A stretch of DNA of 48,486 bases from Pasteurellaceae bacterium (GCA_030528525.1 JAUMYT010000001.1:113629-162114), one strand, 5' to 3'; shown: positions 28,305 through 37,968, counted from the first letter of the stretch. Program-made: numbers and translations. The notes: generated by a model not told the origin, from the letters alone.

Positions 28305-28574
28305 TTAGCGACGTAAACCTAAACGTGCGATAGTTTCTGAATATTTAGCAAGATCAGTACGTTTTAAGTAGTCTAATAATTTACGACGGCGTGAAACCAT
28401 ACGTAATAAACCACGACGACCGTGGTGATCTTTTTTGTGCTCTGCAAAGTGAGCTTGTAAATGGTTGATTTGTGCAGTTAAAAGTGCGATTTGCACTTCT
28501 GAAGAACCAGTGTCTTTTGCATCACGACCAAATTCAGCCACGATTTTTGCTTTTGCTTCTACGCTTAGAGACAT
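28305..28574 (-). CDS. rpsO: Ribosomal protein S15
   Basis: 89 residues, the universal length; [23 protein letters not shown] and the C-terminal [12 protein letters not shown] are typical. It nucleates assembly of the 30S platform by binding 16S rRNA helices 20-22. The 5' leader of about 160 bases up to rlmJ holds a USS-like element; in E. coli S15 represses its own mRNA through a pseudoknot, which I cannot verify here. pnp, often downstream, is absent because a terminator follows. Confidence 0.97.
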   Translation of the reverse strand: MSLSVEAKAKIVAEFGRDAKDTGSSEVQIALLTAQINHLQAHFAEHKKDHHGRRGLLRMVSRRRKLLDYLKRTDLAKYSETIARLGLRR

Positions 28575-28691
28575 TTTTTTACTCCTAAAAAGTAGTGGTT
28601 TATATTCATCAATAGCCGATCTCTAATTCAGCTATGACAGGAAGTTGCACATTCTAAGGGTAAGTGCTGCAAAAGGCAATCATTTTCCCTT

Positions 28692-28726
28692 ACAAGGGGG
28701 TGAGGAAATGATATTTTTTGCAAAAT
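28692..28726 (+). repeat. USS-like element 9
   Basis: A near-ideal copy: ACAAGGGGGTGAGGAAA, with TTTTTTGCAAAA starting at element position 23. It lies between rlmJ and rpsO, ten bases after the rlmJ stop. Confidence 0.75.
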
Positions 28727-28736
28727 GCCTTCCGCT

Positions 28737-29576
28737 TTATTCGGGCGTAATCCACTCTACTTTCCAATGGCCAGTTCCTTCTGGTACCAGTACATTTGTT
28801 AGATAAGGGAGAATTTTTTTCATTTGGCTTTCTAGCTGCCAAGGCGGATTGATCACAATCATGCCACTTGCAGTCATACCGCGTTGATCAGAGTCAGGGC
28901 GAACTGCCAGTTCAATTTGTAGAATTTTGCGAATACCTGTGCTTTCTAAGCCTTTCACAATGCGCTTAGTGTGTTGGCGAAGCACCACGGGGTACCAGAT
29001 GGCATAAACGCCAGTAGCAAAACGTTTGTAGCCTTCTTCAATCGCGTTGACCACGAGTTCATAATCTTCTTTCAATTCATAAGGTGGGTCGATCAGCACT
29101 AAACCCCGTTTCTCTTTTGGTGGCAAGGCGGCTTTGAGTTGCTGAAAACCATTTTCACGTTTGGTGACTACGTTCGGTGTTTTGGCAAATTCATTGCGTA
29201 AAAGAGGGTAGTCGTTAGGGTGAAGTTCGGTGAGTAATGCGCGATCTTGTGGGCGAAGTTGTTGTACCGCAAGCAATGGAGAGCCTGCATAAAAACGTAA
29301 TTTGCCTTTGTTAATTTTCTTTAACGCATTGAGATATAATTGAATTTCTTCGGGCAAATCGGTACGTTCCCACAAACGTGCAATGCCTTCAACATATTCG
29401 CCGGTTTTTTCGGCTTCGGCACTCAGCAGGCTATAACGCCCAACACCTGAGTGGGTATCAAGGTAGAAAAAGCCTTTTTCTTTCTGCTTCAAGGCAGTCA
29501 AAATAAGGGTTAAAACAATATGTTTTAACACATCGGCGTGATTGCCGGCGTGGAAACTGTGGCGATAGCTGAGCAT
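28737..29576 (-). CDS. rlmJ: 23S rRNA (adenine-2030-N6)-methyltransferase RlmJ
   Basis: 279 residues, as E. coli RlmJ (280). MLSYRHSFHAGNHADVLKH at the start and the catalytic DPPY in LVLIDPPYELKEDY are diagnostic. It methylates A2030 of 23S rRNA using S-adenosylmethionine. The gene lies between alr and rpsO on the same strand, with USS-like elements on both sides. Confidence 0.95.
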   Translation of the reverse strand: MLSYRHSFHAGNHADVLKHIVLTLILTALKQKEKGFFYLDTHSGVGRYSLLSAEAEKTGEYVEGIARLWERTDLPEEIQLYLNALKKINKGKLRFYAGSPLLAVQQLRPQDRALLTELHPNDYPLLRNEFAKTPNVVTKRENGFQQLKAALPPKEKRGLVLIDPPYELKEDYELVVNAIEEGYKRFATGVYAIWYPVVLRQHTKRIVKGLESTGIRKILQIELAVRPDSDQRGMTASGMIVINPPWQLESQMKKILPYLTNVLVPEGTGHWKVEWITPE

Positions 29577-29655
29577 AGTCGTTCTCGGTTAAACGGTTAA
29601 AGAACAGTATTTTAATTGATTTTATCCGATTAGACTATGGCATACCGTTACGTAT

Positions 29656-29690
29656 AATTTACAAAAAGTGCCGGTTTCTCTCCCCCTTGT
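29656..29690 (-). repeat. USS-like element 10
   Basis: ACAAGGGGGAGAGAAA, then CTTTTTGTAAAT at the conserved distance, between alr and rlmJ. Confidence 0.6.
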
Positions 29691-29717
29691 ATGCGGTAAG
29701 TCAGAGGGAAAAAGGAA

Positions 29718-30845
29718 TTAATTGTCGCAATATTCCACTAAAACACGGGAGGTGAGTTGCGTAATCAGCTCATAAGTAATCACACCAATGGCATTGGCTA
29801 CCTCTTCAATTAAGAGCGATTCTCCCCAGAGCACCACTTCATCTCCGACTTTGTCTTGGCTATCTAAGCCTAAATTGACCGCAAGCATATCCATAGACAC
29901 ACGTCCAACAATCGGAACAATACGCCCATTGAGCCAAACGGGTGTGCCTTCAGGCGCGTTGCGAGGGTAACCATCGCCATAGCCAATTGCCACAATGCCA
30001 ATTTTAGTCTCGGTTGGGCTGATCCAGCCTGAACCATAACCCACGGGTTCGCCCGCTTGATGTGAACGCACGGCAATGAGTGAAGACGTTAGGCTCACAA
30101 CGGGTTTAAAATCTAATGGGGTAATAGGCTGAGTGTGTGGCGAAATGCCGTACATAATGATACCAGGGCGTACCCAGTCATAATGGGCTTGAGGCCAATA
30201 TAAAATACCATTAGACGCAGAGAGGCTTCTCTCGGCTTGATAGGCACACGTTGCCTGTTCGAACGTGGCAATTTGTTTTTCAGTATAGCCACAATCTAAC
30301 TCATCGGCTCGACTAAAATGGCTAATAAAGGTGATCTTTTCAACTAAAGGGCAGCGAGACAGTCGATGATAAACGTCATCAACGTGTTCTGGCGGAATGC
30401 CCAAACGGTGCATACCAGAATCAATTTTTAGCCAGACGGTAACAGGAAAATAAATTTTGGTCTTCCGTAGCCAAAATGGTTTTGCTTGCTCTGCTTGCCA
30501 TGCTTGGGCGACATCTTCTAGTAATTCTAGCTGTTCAATACAATGGATAACCGTATCGAAACGTCGAGAGAGCGTTTTGAGTAACTCTTCACGATCAAAA
30601 AAACCCTCTAGCAGAACAATATTGCCAGAGTAGCCTTGTTCTTGAATGCGTAATGCTTCTTTGATGCGAGCCACGCCAAAGGCATCAACCCAAGGTGCTA
30701 ATTGTTGAGTCACAAAATCAAGCCCAACGCCATAAGCGTTGGCTTTAACGACCGCACAAATTTTGCTATTGGGTGCAAGGGATTTTATTTGTTGTATATT
30801 ATGTCGTAAGGCTTGACCATTTATGATTGCTGTTGCAGGTTTCAT
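29718..30845 (-). CDS. alr: Alanine racemase
   Basis: 375 residues. PLP-binding Lys34 in VVKANAYG, the barrel segment WLKIDSGMHRLG and the catalytic-tyrosine region VGYGSGWIS are intact. It makes D-alanine for peptidoglycan. It stands apart from the transglycosylase and transpeptidase genes but supplies the same pathway. The next gene diverges from it. Confidence 0.95.
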   Translation of the reverse strand: MKPATAIINGQALRHNIQQIKSLAPNSKICAVVKANAYGVGLDFVTQQLAPWVDAFGVARIKEALRIQEQGYSGNIVLLEGFFDREELLKTLSRRFDTVIHCIEQLELLEDVAQAWQAEQAKPFWLRKTKIYFPVTVWLKIDSGMHRLGIPPEHVDDVYHRLSRCPLVEKITFISHFSRADELDCGYTEKQIATFEQATCAYQAERSLSASNGILYWPQAHYDWVRPGIIMYGISPHTQPITPLDFKPVVSLTSSLIAVRSHQAGEPVGYGSGWISPTETKIGIVAIGYGDGYPRNAPEGTPVWLNGRIVPIVGRVSMDMLAVNLGLDSQDKVGDEVVLWGESLLIEEVANAIGVITYELITQLTSRVLVEYCDN

Positions 30846-31007
30846 AGTGAGGTAAAAAGAAAAATAATGGACAATTATATGCGGAAAATGTGAATGAGGT
30901 ACATTACTTTATCGAAATCTGCTTGTTTTTTAACTCAAAATCCAGTATCGTTCGCCCGTTCATTTGAACATTTTTTCACAATTCAATTTTCCTTTTGGAG
31001 CAACGCA

Positions 31008-31880
31008 ATGAAAACGCTTTTTGCAAGTTTTGCAACTGGTTTTACTGCACTCACTCTTCTGTTCAGTTCGATCAGCTCTGCCAATCCCCCTAAAACCTTC
31101 AAAATCAGTGCTATTCCTGACTACAACGCTAGCGAAATGACTCGTTCATTCGACAGTTTTGCCGACTATTTAAGCCAAGAAACAGGGCTGAAGGTGCAAT
31201 ATGTGCCTGTTACAGACTATGCAGCGGTGGTTACTGCCTTTCGCCGTGGCGAAATTGATTTGGTCTGGTTCGGCGGTTTAACGGGCGTTCAGGCTCGGGC
31301 GAAAGTCGCTGAGGCGGAAGCCATTGCCCAACGTCCGCAAGACGAAAAATTCCAGTCCGTCTTTATCAAGCAGAAAAATCTGAATCAGATCAACAGTTTA
31401 GCGGACATCAAACAGCATTCGCTCGCCTTCGGTAGCGAAAGTTCCACCTCGGGGCATTTAATGCCACGTTTTTTCTTGGAGCAAGCCAATATCAATCCTG
31501 AACAAGATCTACAAGGCTCGCCGATTTACAGCGGTTCGCACGATAAAACCTATCAATTGGTGGAAGCGGGTGCGGTGCAAGTCGGGGCGGTCAATAAGCA
31601 GTATTGGGATAAAATGCTCAAAGAAGGCAAGGTCAATTTAGACAAAGTCGCCCATTTTTACACCACGCCTGAATATTACGATTACAACTGGACGATCAAC
31701 TTAGTCGATCAAAAATTTGGCGAAGGCACCAAAGCCAAAGTCAAAGCGGCGTTATTGAACGCCACGCCTGAAAGTTCGGCGGTGATGAATCTGCTTTCGG
31801 CAGAAAAATTCATCGAAACCGAGAACGCCAATTATCAAGGCATTGAGAAAGTGGCGAAGTCGCTGAAACTGATCAGATAG
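31008..31880 (+). CDS. PhnD-like substrate-binding protein (putative selenate ABC transporter)
   Basis: 290 residues, signal peptide ending near SSAN. PVTDYAAVVTAFRRGEIDLVWFGGLTGVQA fits the PhnD subfamily that annotation pipelines call putative selenate-binding. The family also includes phosphonate and phosphite binders, so the ligand is open. ATG 31008 lies seven bases after TTGGAG. It is followed by an ATPase and two permeases, a complete importer. A USS-like element begins at the base after its stop. Confidence 0.85.
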   Translation: MKTLFASFATGFTALTLLFSSISSANPPKTFKISAIPDYNASEMTRSFDSFADYLSQETGLKVQYVPVTDYAAVVTAFRRGEIDLVWFGGLTGVQARAKVAEAEAIAQRPQDEKFQSVFIKQKNLNQINSLADIKQHSLAFGSESSTSGHLMPRFFLEQANINPEQDLQGSPIYSGSHDKTYQLVEAGAVQVGAVNKQYWDKMLKEGKVNLDKVAHFYTTPEYYDYNWTINLVDQKFGEGTKAKVKAALLNATPESSAVMNLLSAEKFIETENANYQGIEKVAKSLKLIR

Positions 31881-31915
31881 ATTTTGCACTTTTTTACCAA
31901 GATCTGACCCCTTGT
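31881..31915 (-). repeat. USS-like element 11
   Basis: A weaker copy: ACAAGGGGTCAGATC, with GTGCAAAATC at the conserved distance. It starts immediately after the substrate-binding protein stop codon and closely resembles the copy at menF. Confidence 0.5.
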
Positions 31916-31929
31916 AATTGGATACTCCT

Positions 31930-32670
31930 ATGCCAACGCTACTTTCTGTCCATCAACTTGGTTGCGACATCGCCCAAAAACGGGTGCTGGATAGCCTGTC
32001 GTTTTCCGTCAAGCAAGGCGAAATTGTGGCGTTGGTGGGGGCGAGTGGTTCGGGCAAATCGACCTTGATGAAGGCGATAATGGGATCGGTGCCGATAAGT
32101 CAAGGCGAAATTCAGCTCAACGGCAAGCCGATTCAAGATTACCGCAACCCGAAAATGTACGCCCAACAAGTGGGAATGCTGCATCAGCAGTACGATTTGG
32201 TGAAGCCCCTGAGCGTGGTGCATAACGTGCTGGCGGGCAGGCTGAATCAATGGGGATTTTGGCGATCGTTGTGGTCGTTGGTTATGCCACAGGAACGCCA
32301 TTTAGCCGAGCAAGCCTTGACGGCTGTTGGTCTTGCGGACAAGCTCTATCAAGCCACCGCCACGCTGTCGGGCGGCGAGCAACAACGTGTCGCCATCGCC
32401 CGTCTGTTGGTTCAAAATCCACAGCTGATTTTGGCAGATGAACCGATTTCTGCTCTCGATCCTGTCAATGCACAACACATTTTAGCCTTGCTGACAGGGT
32501 TGGTGCGGCAACAGGGCAAAACGCTGATCGCCAGCCTGCACGCCATTGATTACGCCCAACACTATTTCGACCGAATGATCGGCATTCAGCACGGCAAAAT
32601 GCTATTTGATTTGCCGACCCACGCCGTCACGCCCGAACACCTTGAGCAACTCTACGGAGTGGCAAAATAA
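31930..32670 (+). CDS. PhnC-like ABC transporter ATP-binding protein
   Basis: 246 residues with Walker A GASGSGKST (about 37), the ABC signature LSGGEQQRVAIARLL and Walker B LILADEPISALDP. It energises the importer formed with the flanking genes. ATG 31930 is chosen; no strong ribosome-binding site is visible because the preceding bases belong to the repeat. Its stop overlaps the first permease (TAATG). Confidence 0.92.
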   Translation: MPTLLSVHQLGCDIAQKRVLDSLSFSVKQGEIVALVGASGSGKSTLMKAIMGSVPISQGEIQLNGKPIQDYRNPKMYAQQVGMLHQQYDLVKPLSVVHNVLAGRLNQWGFWRSLWSLVMPQERHLAEQALTAVGLADKLYQATATLSGGEQQRVAIARLLVQNPQLILADEPISALDPVNAQHILALLTGLVRQQGKTLIASLHAIDYAQHYFDRMIGIQHGKMLFDLPTHAVTPEHLEQLYGVAK

Positions 32671-33464
32671 TGCAAAAAACAGCCCCCGTTGCACCGCTCT
32701 CGCTAGACCAAAAACGCAATGGGCTGACCTTGCTGTTGGCGTTAGCCTTTCTCGCATCAATATTTGCCATTGATTTTCGCCAACCGCTGATCCACCAAGG
32801 CGGCTGGGCGGTGCTTGAGCGATTGCTCACCAGTCTCACTCGCCCCGATTTTTCCCCCGAATTGTTGCGACTTGCCCTTCACTCTAGCTTGCTGACCTTA
32901 GCCTACGCTTTGATTAGCCTGTCGATTGCGATTTTGTTTGGCTTCAGCTTGGCATTGCTTGCTTCGAACGTGCTATTTCACTCTCGGCTGCTGTCGCTAA
33001 CAGCCCGTGGCATTTTAGGCGGATTGCGAGCGATTCACGAATTGATTTGGGCGTGGTTTTTTGTCGCAGCCGTGGGGCTAAACCCTGTCGGGGCGGTGTT
33101 CGCTTTAGCCATTCCCTATTCGGGCTATCTTGGCAAAATTTTTGCCGACACTTTGCAACAAACGCCACAAGCCCCGATTCACGCCTTGCAACAAGCTGGG
33201 GCGAACCGCTGGCAACAATTTTGCTACGGCTATTTGCCGCAAACTTTGCCAACTATGTTGAGCTACACGATGTATCGTCTTGAATGTGCCGTGCGTTCGT
33301 CTTCGGTGCTGTCGTTTGTCGGATTGGGTGGCATTGGTATGCAGATTCAGCTCTCGCTCCAAGATTTGCGATACGAACAAATTTGGACATTTCTGCTGTT
33401 TTTGGTGGCGATGATTTGGCTGATTGACCGCTGGAGCTATGCCCTAAGGCGGCGATTATGTTAG
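32670..33464 (+). CDS. PhnE-like ABC transporter permease 1
   Basis: 264 residues with about six membrane segments and a binding-protein-dependent permease loop (ALQQAGANRWQQFCYGYLPQTLP). It forms half of the membrane channel. It overlaps the ATPase gene by one base and the second permease by seven. Confidence 0.88.
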   Translation: MQKTAPVAPLSLDQKRNGLTLLLALAFLASIFAIDFRQPLIHQGGWAVLERLLTSLTRPDFSPELLRLALHSSLLTLAYALISLSIAILFGFSLALLASNVLFHSRLLSLTARGILGGLRAIHELIWAWFFVAAVGLNPVGAVFALAIPYSGYLGKIFADTLQQTPQAPIHALQQAGANRWQQFCYGYLPQTLPTMLSYTMYRLECAVRSSSVLSFVGLGGIGMQIQLSLQDLRYEQIWTFLLFLVAMIWLIDRWSYALRRRLC

Positions 33465-34327
33465 CTTTTGCTCACCGCTTGCACGCCCATTTTCAGCGGT
33501 ATTTTCTCCGCTATTCTCTGTTGGCTTTGGCTGGGCTGATTGGTTGGTCGTGGTGGTTTATTTTGCACGATCAGCCTGATGCCGTTTCCTCGCTATTTCA
33601 ACGGCAGAATTGGGATTTTCTAACCGAATTTGTGGGCGAAATGCTCGGCGTGGGCGAAGAGACACCTGCATTTCTCAACCCTGAAATGTGGCGAAACGCC
33701 TTGTGGCTCAGCCTTGATACCTTTTTGATGAGTCTGCTTGCCACTGCAATGGCGAGCGTGGCGATGTTGCTGTTTGTGTTGCCTGCAGTAAAGAATTCTG
33801 CTCAAGGCAATCAGACTACAAGGGGGGACTTTCGCACGATTTTCTGCAAAATCAGCAACGGACTGTTTTTGGCTAGCCGAGCCGTGCCCGAGCTGATGTG
33901 GGCAATGATTTTGGTGTTTATTTTCCAACCAGGGATTTTACCTGGAGCATTGGCGTTGGCGATCCACAATTTCGGCATTCTCGGCAAACTCTGTGTCGAA
34001 ACGGTGGAAAATATGGACGACAAACCGCTCCACCACTTACGCCAAAACGGGGCAAGCCCATCGCAACTGCTGTTTTACGGTATTTACCCAATGGTGATCG
34101 GCACGTGGCTGAATTATATTTTGTACCGAATGGAAAATATTATTCGAGCGACCTTGATTGTCGGCTTTGTGGGGGCGAGTGGCTTGGGGCTGCAATTCAA
34201 ACTGGCGATGAGCTATTTCCACTATTCTGACATTACGCTCTATTTGCTCTGCTATTTGCTGTTGGTTTACCTGACCGATGGGCTTTCGGCAATCGTGAAA
34301 AAATATCTTGCCGACACCTATCGTTAG
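33458..34327 (+). CDS. PhnE-like ABC transporter permease 2
   Basis: 289 residues, homologous to permease 1 in its C-terminal half (LRQNGASPSQLLFYGIYP is the matching loop). It is longer because of an N-terminal extension and a loop NSAQGNQTTRGDFRTIFCKI encoded largely by a USS-like element (33818-33852). That segment falls between two membrane helices and has no counterpart in permease 1, so it looks like a tolerated insertion. Confidence 0.86.
   Translation: MLAFAHRLHAHFQRYFLRYSLLALAGLIGWSWWFILHDQPDAVSSLFQRQNWDFLTEFVGEMLGVGEETPAFLNPEMWRNALWLSLDTFLMSLLATAMASVAMLLFVLPAVKNSAQGNQTTRGDFRTIFCKISNGLFLASRAVPELMWAMILVFIFQPGILPGALALAIHNFGILGKLCVETVENMDDKPLHHLRQNGASPSQLLFYGIYPMVIGTWLNYILYRMENIIRATLIVGFVGASGLGLQFKLAMSYFHYSDITLYLLCYLLLVYLTDGLSAIVKKYLADTYR
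33818..33852 (+). repeat. USS-like element 12, inside permease 2
   Basis: ACAAGGGGGGACTTT, with TTTTCTGCAAAATC at the conserved distance, translated in frame as TRGDFRTIFCKI. Confidence 0.65.
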
Positions 34328-34392
34328 GCTGAACATTTGGGAAAGTTGTCGGTCTAAGTCGCCGTGATTTCATCAGCAAAAAGGAAGCAACA

Positions 34393-35040
34393 ATGGACTT
34401 CAACAAAATTTTATCGACCGTACTTAACACTGCCAAGCAGTCTGCGGAAAACATCAAAAAGCCAAGCGAAAGCACGGCGGATACCATCACCAAAGTCGGT
34501 GGCGGAGCTGCCTTGGCAGGCTTGCTCTCAATGGTGTTAGGCAGAAACGGCGGCAAAAATCTGACCAAAATGGGCAGCCTTGCGGTGCTGGGAAGTCTTG
34601 CTTACAAAGCCTACCAAGACTACCAAAAGAACCAATCGGCAAGCACGGAGCTGACCGCCAACGAATTTGAAAACACCGACCACAGTCAAGAAGAGAAAAG
34701 TGCCGTGATGTTACGCACAATGATTGCCGCCGCCCTTGCAGACGGCGAAATCAGCGAACAAGAACGAGCCATTATCGCCCAAGAAAGCGGCGAAAATCCC
34801 GAATTGCAACAATGGTTACAAAGCGAAACCCAACGCCCGATCAGCGTGAACGAAATCGCTCGCATTGTCGGCAACGACATCGCCCTTGCTAGCCAAGTCT
34901 ATCTCGCCGCCCGTGTCGTTTGCCAAGAACTCTCTCGCAAAGAGATTATCTTCTTATCACAACTCGCCGCCGCATTGAAATTAGACGATGCGTTGGTGGA
35001 GCAGCTGGAGAAACAGGCTGGGTTTTTGATGTATCTTTAA
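34393..35040 (+). CDS. yebE: YebE-like DUF533 inner-membrane protein
   Basis: 215 residues. A Gly/Ala-rich hydrophobic stretch near residue 37-75 precedes a TerB-like helical domain (AVMLRTMIAAALADGEISEQE, about 110). This matches the DUF533 family; E. coli YebE is the named example. Function unknown. ATG 34393 follows AAGGAAG. It is bounded downstream by a clear terminator. Confidence 0.85.
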   Translation: MDFNKILSTVLNTAKQSAENIKKPSESTADTITKVGGGAALAGLLSMVLGRNGGKNLTKMGSLAVLGSLAYKAYQDYQKNQSASTELTANEFENTDHSQEEKSAVMLRTMIAAALADGEISEQERAIIAQESGENPELQQWLQSETQRPISVNEIARIVGNDIALASQVYLAARVVCQELSRKEIIFLSQLAAALKLDDALVEQLEKQAGFLMYL

Positions 35041-35044
35041 ACGC

Positions 35045-35076
35045 AAAAGGCATATTCTGTAGAATATGCCTTTTTT
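35045..35076 (+). terminator. Intrinsic terminator between yebE and ppiD
   Basis: AAAAGGCATATTCT and its complement form a 14-bp stem with a 2-base loop and a T6 tail. The A-run at the left end lets it serve the convergent ppiD too. Confidence 0.9.
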
Positions 35077-35088
35077 ATACGTCATGAT

Positions 35089-36966
35089 TTACTGATTTTC
35101 ATGGTTGATGAGATTGAGGAATTCCTCATTGATCTCAATTTTCGCCCGTTGGCGTAAATCTTGCAGTAAGGCTTGGCGAAGTGCGAGTCTATCTGCTTGA
35201 GCAAATTGCGGGGCAAGGGCGTTGAAATCGTCCGCAGAGCCGTCTTCCACTTTTTCTAAGGCAATGATAATCACATTGCCTGTTTGATCTTTTGCCACTT
35301 GATACTGTGGTTTATCCGCAGGTTTTGGCATAGCGAATAAGGTTTCTGCTAACACGGGTTGAGCGATTTGAGCTTGGGCGAATTCAAAGGTTTGAGCATC
35401 AGCAAAATTGACATTCTGAGCATTGCCTGCTTGTAGGGCTTTGATCTCTTGCTCTGCTTTAGTAGTTAGAGCTTGTTCTGCTTTTTCACGTTTAACTAAG
35501 GTTTCAACCGCAGATTTCGCTTGTTCAAATGTTTGTGTGCTTTGGGCTTGGTATTGGCTCACACGCACAAACATCGTTTGTAGATCATCGCCGTTGGTTA
35601 AGTCAATCGCATCTGAGTTTTGTCCGTTTTGCTTCAATTCGCCGTCAAATAAGGCTTTTAGCACTTTTTCGTGGTTCAAGACAGCTGGGATATTCTCACG
35701 GCTAAAGGCTTCGGTGGTTTGCACAGCTAAGTTTGCCACCTCTGCTACTGGGGCAAGGGAAGTATTATTTTCAAAGGCTTTATTTGCCATTTCACGTGCA
35801 AGGGTTGAATAATCCGTTGCCGCAAGCTCCTTGCGAATAATGGCACTGATGTTGTCTTTGACTTGTTCTAGTGGAATTGCCGTTTCCGCTTTGCGATCCA
35901 ACACTTTGATTATGTGGAACGCATTATCCACTTTCACCACAGGGCTGATTTGTCCTGCTTCTAAATTGGCAAACGCTTGTTCAAATGCAGCAGGGAAGTT
36001 GCCTGCTTTCGCCCAACCTAATTCGCCGCCTTGTTGTGCCGAAAGGGTATCTGTCGATTTTTCTTTGGCAAGCGTTGCAAAATCTGCCCCATCTTTGAGT
36101 TGTTGCTCCAATGCCTTGGCTGTGCCTTCATCTGCCACTTGAATGTGAGCAATTTTGCTTTCGCCTTTGGTCACAAACTGGGCTTTATTGGTTTCGTAGT
36201 AGGTTTGAATTTGCTCAGGCGTGATTTGGATTTTATCGCTCACGTCTTTTGGCGTAATGCTCACGTATTCCACGGTCAATTTTTCTGGGTTGATAAATTG
36301 AGTTTTGTGTTTCTCGTAGTAACGTTGTAATTCGTCATCTGCTGCCGTTTGGTTTGCCATTTCATCTGCAATGGAATAGGTGGCTAAACGTGCGGTACGT
36401 TTTTGCAATAACAATTTAGCTAAGAGTTCTTGCTGAACAGGTAGGTTGAAATCGCTATTGATAATGCCATCTTGAATTTGTGCAAATAGCATACCTTCAT
36501 ACACAATACCAGCGTATTGGTCGGCAGAGAGTGCATTGCTACGCAAGAGCTGTTGGTAAAGGGCATTGTCGAATTTGCCGTCTTTTTGGAACATTGGCGA
36601 ATTGACAATTTCCGCTTTGATTTGATCGGCACTGATGCCTAATTTGAGTTCTTTGGCATATTGGCGGAGAAGCTCATCGTCAATTAAGCTATTTAGGATC
36701 GAGTCGTGATACTGTTTGAGATAGTCAGGATCGTCTAATAAATCCCAGAAACGCTCGCCAAGTTGTTGATTCATCACATTTTGTTGGCGATTTTTTTGAA
36801 TGGTAAAGGCGTGCTGTGAAATCTCTTCACCATTCACTTTCACGGCAGAGCTGTCAGGCAGTAAGAAACCGCCACCAATGCCACCGAGTACGAATGAGAG
36901 AGAAACCAACGCAAAAATAATTTTAAAGCCAAGACTACCGGTCTTGTCGTGCATTTTTTCAATCAT
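35089..36966 (-). CDS. ppiD: Periplasmic folding chaperone PpiD
   Basis: 625 residues, E. coli 623. One membrane anchor (about 13-33), a SurA_N-like chaperone region, a parvulin-type domain (about 265-355; HIQVADE, GGELGWAKAGNFPAAFE) and a C-terminal part. It sits at the SecYEG exit and helps secreted proteins fold. The start ATG 36966 (MIEKMHDK) matches the family; the open frame extends 20 codons further without support. Confidence 0.94.
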   Translation of the reverse strand: MIEKMHDKTGSLGFKIIFALVSLSFVLGGIGGGFLLPDSSAVKVNGEEISQHAFTIQKNRQQNVMNQQLGERFWDLLDDPDYLKQYHDSILNSLIDDELLRQYAKELKLGISADQIKAEIVNSPMFQKDGKFDNALYQQLLRSNALSADQYAGIVYEGMLFAQIQDGIINSDFNLPVQQELLAKLLLQKRTARLATYSIADEMANQTAADDELQRYYEKHKTQFINPEKLTVEYVSITPKDVSDKIQITPEQIQTYYETNKAQFVTKGESKIAHIQVADEGTAKALEQQLKDGADFATLAKEKSTDTLSAQQGGELGWAKAGNFPAAFEQAFANLEAGQISPVVKVDNAFHIIKVLDRKAETAIPLEQVKDNISAIIRKELAATDYSTLAREMANKAFENNTSLAPVAEVANLAVQTTEAFSRENIPAVLNHEKVLKALFDGELKQNGQNSDAIDLTNGDDLQTMFVRVSQYQAQSTQTFEQAKSAVETLVKREKAEQALTTKAEQEIKALQAGNAQNVNFADAQTFEFAQAQIAQPVLAETLFAMPKPADKPQYQVAKDQTGNVIIIALEKVEDGSADDFNALAPQFAQADRLALRQALLQDLRQRAKIEINEEFLNLINHENQ

Positions 36967-37033
36967 TGCAATTTTCCCAATTAAAAAGAGTCCGCCGATT
37001 ATACTGGAAAGCCTGCGATTATCCAATTTGAAA

Positions 37034-37068
37034 ATTTTGCAAAATCTTTGGTTTTCTCACCCCCTTGT
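37034..37068 (-). repeat. USS-like element 13
   Basis: ACAAGGGGGTGAGAAAA, with GATTTTGCAAAATT at element position 23, between the TauE-like gene and ppiD. One of the closest copies to consensus. Confidence 0.75.
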
Positions 37069-37072
37069 AGGC

Positions 37073-37873
37073 TTATATTCCTTGCAAAATCAGCATATAG
37101 CAGGCGATCACGAATAAGATAATGCCGAGCAGTTTGCGAGTGAGATCGGGCTGTAACTTACCTTTGATTTTCATTGAAAAGAAGCTAGTGAGCAGCGAGC
37201 TGAACACCACAATGCCCGCAATCGAGAAATTCACATAACCAATTTGCCACGAATTTGGCACGTGCAATTCGGGCGTTTTGGTGAGATAGCCAAACATACT
37301 GCCCAAGCCGCCGATCACCATCATATAATTGGCATAAACGGCAATTTGTGGCGGTTTGACGCTTCTCAATTGCCCGATAAGTGGAGCCATTACCGAACCG
37401 CCTCCAATGCCTGTCATTCCTGCCACCGAACCACCGAGCAGACACAAAAATGCCCCTTTGGGTAAATCGTGGTTAGGTTGATGGTCAATCGGTTGGGTGG
37501 TTTGAGAAAAGAAAAGGGTACGAATAGCAAGGAGCATCAGGGTGACGACAAACACGCCAATGATGATCGATTTCGGCAAGTAAAAACTGCTTTCAAAGCC
37601 CATTTGCACGCCAACTAACATTCCGAGAGACCAAATCAGCATTGACTTGTAACTGATAGCCAACTTTTGTTTATAGAAATAGCTGAGGTTTATCAGTGCC
37701 GTTCCCATCACGATCGTGAGTGACGTGGCGGAGATCATTTGAATCGGTAAATCAGGAAAGAGCGTATGCAAAACAGGCACCATCAACACGCCTCCCCCAA
37801 TGCCAAACAGGGCAGACATCAAATTCGCAAGAATGCCACAGCCAATTAAAATCAAGATGAGAGAGAGAGTCAT
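37073..37873 (-). CDS. TauE/SafE family sulfite/anion exporter
   Basis: 266 residues, about eight hydrophobic segments and the twin glycine-rich motifs of the family (FGIGGGVLMVP, TGIGGGSVMAP). These proteins export sulfite, sulfoacetate and similar anions, though many members are uncharacterised. ATG 37873 follows GGAGAA. It diverges from the symporter-sulfatase genes across a regulatory region with a CRP-like site, so a link to sulfur released by the sulfatase is possible but inferred. Confidence 0.83.
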   Translation of the reverse strand: MTLSLILILIGCGILANLMSALFGIGGGVLMVPVLHTLFPDLPIQMISATSLTIVMGTALINLSYFYKQKLAISYKSMLIWSLGMLVGVQMGFESSFYLPKSIIIGVFVVTLMLLAIRTLFFSQTTQPIDHQPNHDLPKGAFLCLLGGSVAGMTGIGGGSVMAPLIGQLRSVKPPQIAVYANYMMVIGGLGSMFGYLTKTPELHVPNSWQIGYVNFSIAGIVVFSSLLTSFFSMKIKGKLQPDLTRKLLGIILFVIACYMLILQGI

Positions 37874-37948
37874 ATCTTCTCCAAAAACAGATCCTTTTTG
37901 CTTTATTATGCCGTGCAAGCGGTGACGTTGTTATGATCATTCTCATAT

Positions 37949-37967
37949 TTTGAGAAATATTCTCAAA
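37949..37967. promoter_or_regulatory. Palindrome TTTGAGAA-ATA-TTCTCAAA
   Basis: Perfect 8-base arms around three bases, between the divergent TauE-like gene and the symporter. It looks like an operator for a dimeric regulator; the CRP/FNR-family protein encoded at 41465 is a candidate, but no second copy was found at its own promoter. Confidence 0.5.
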
Positions 37968-37968
37968 T

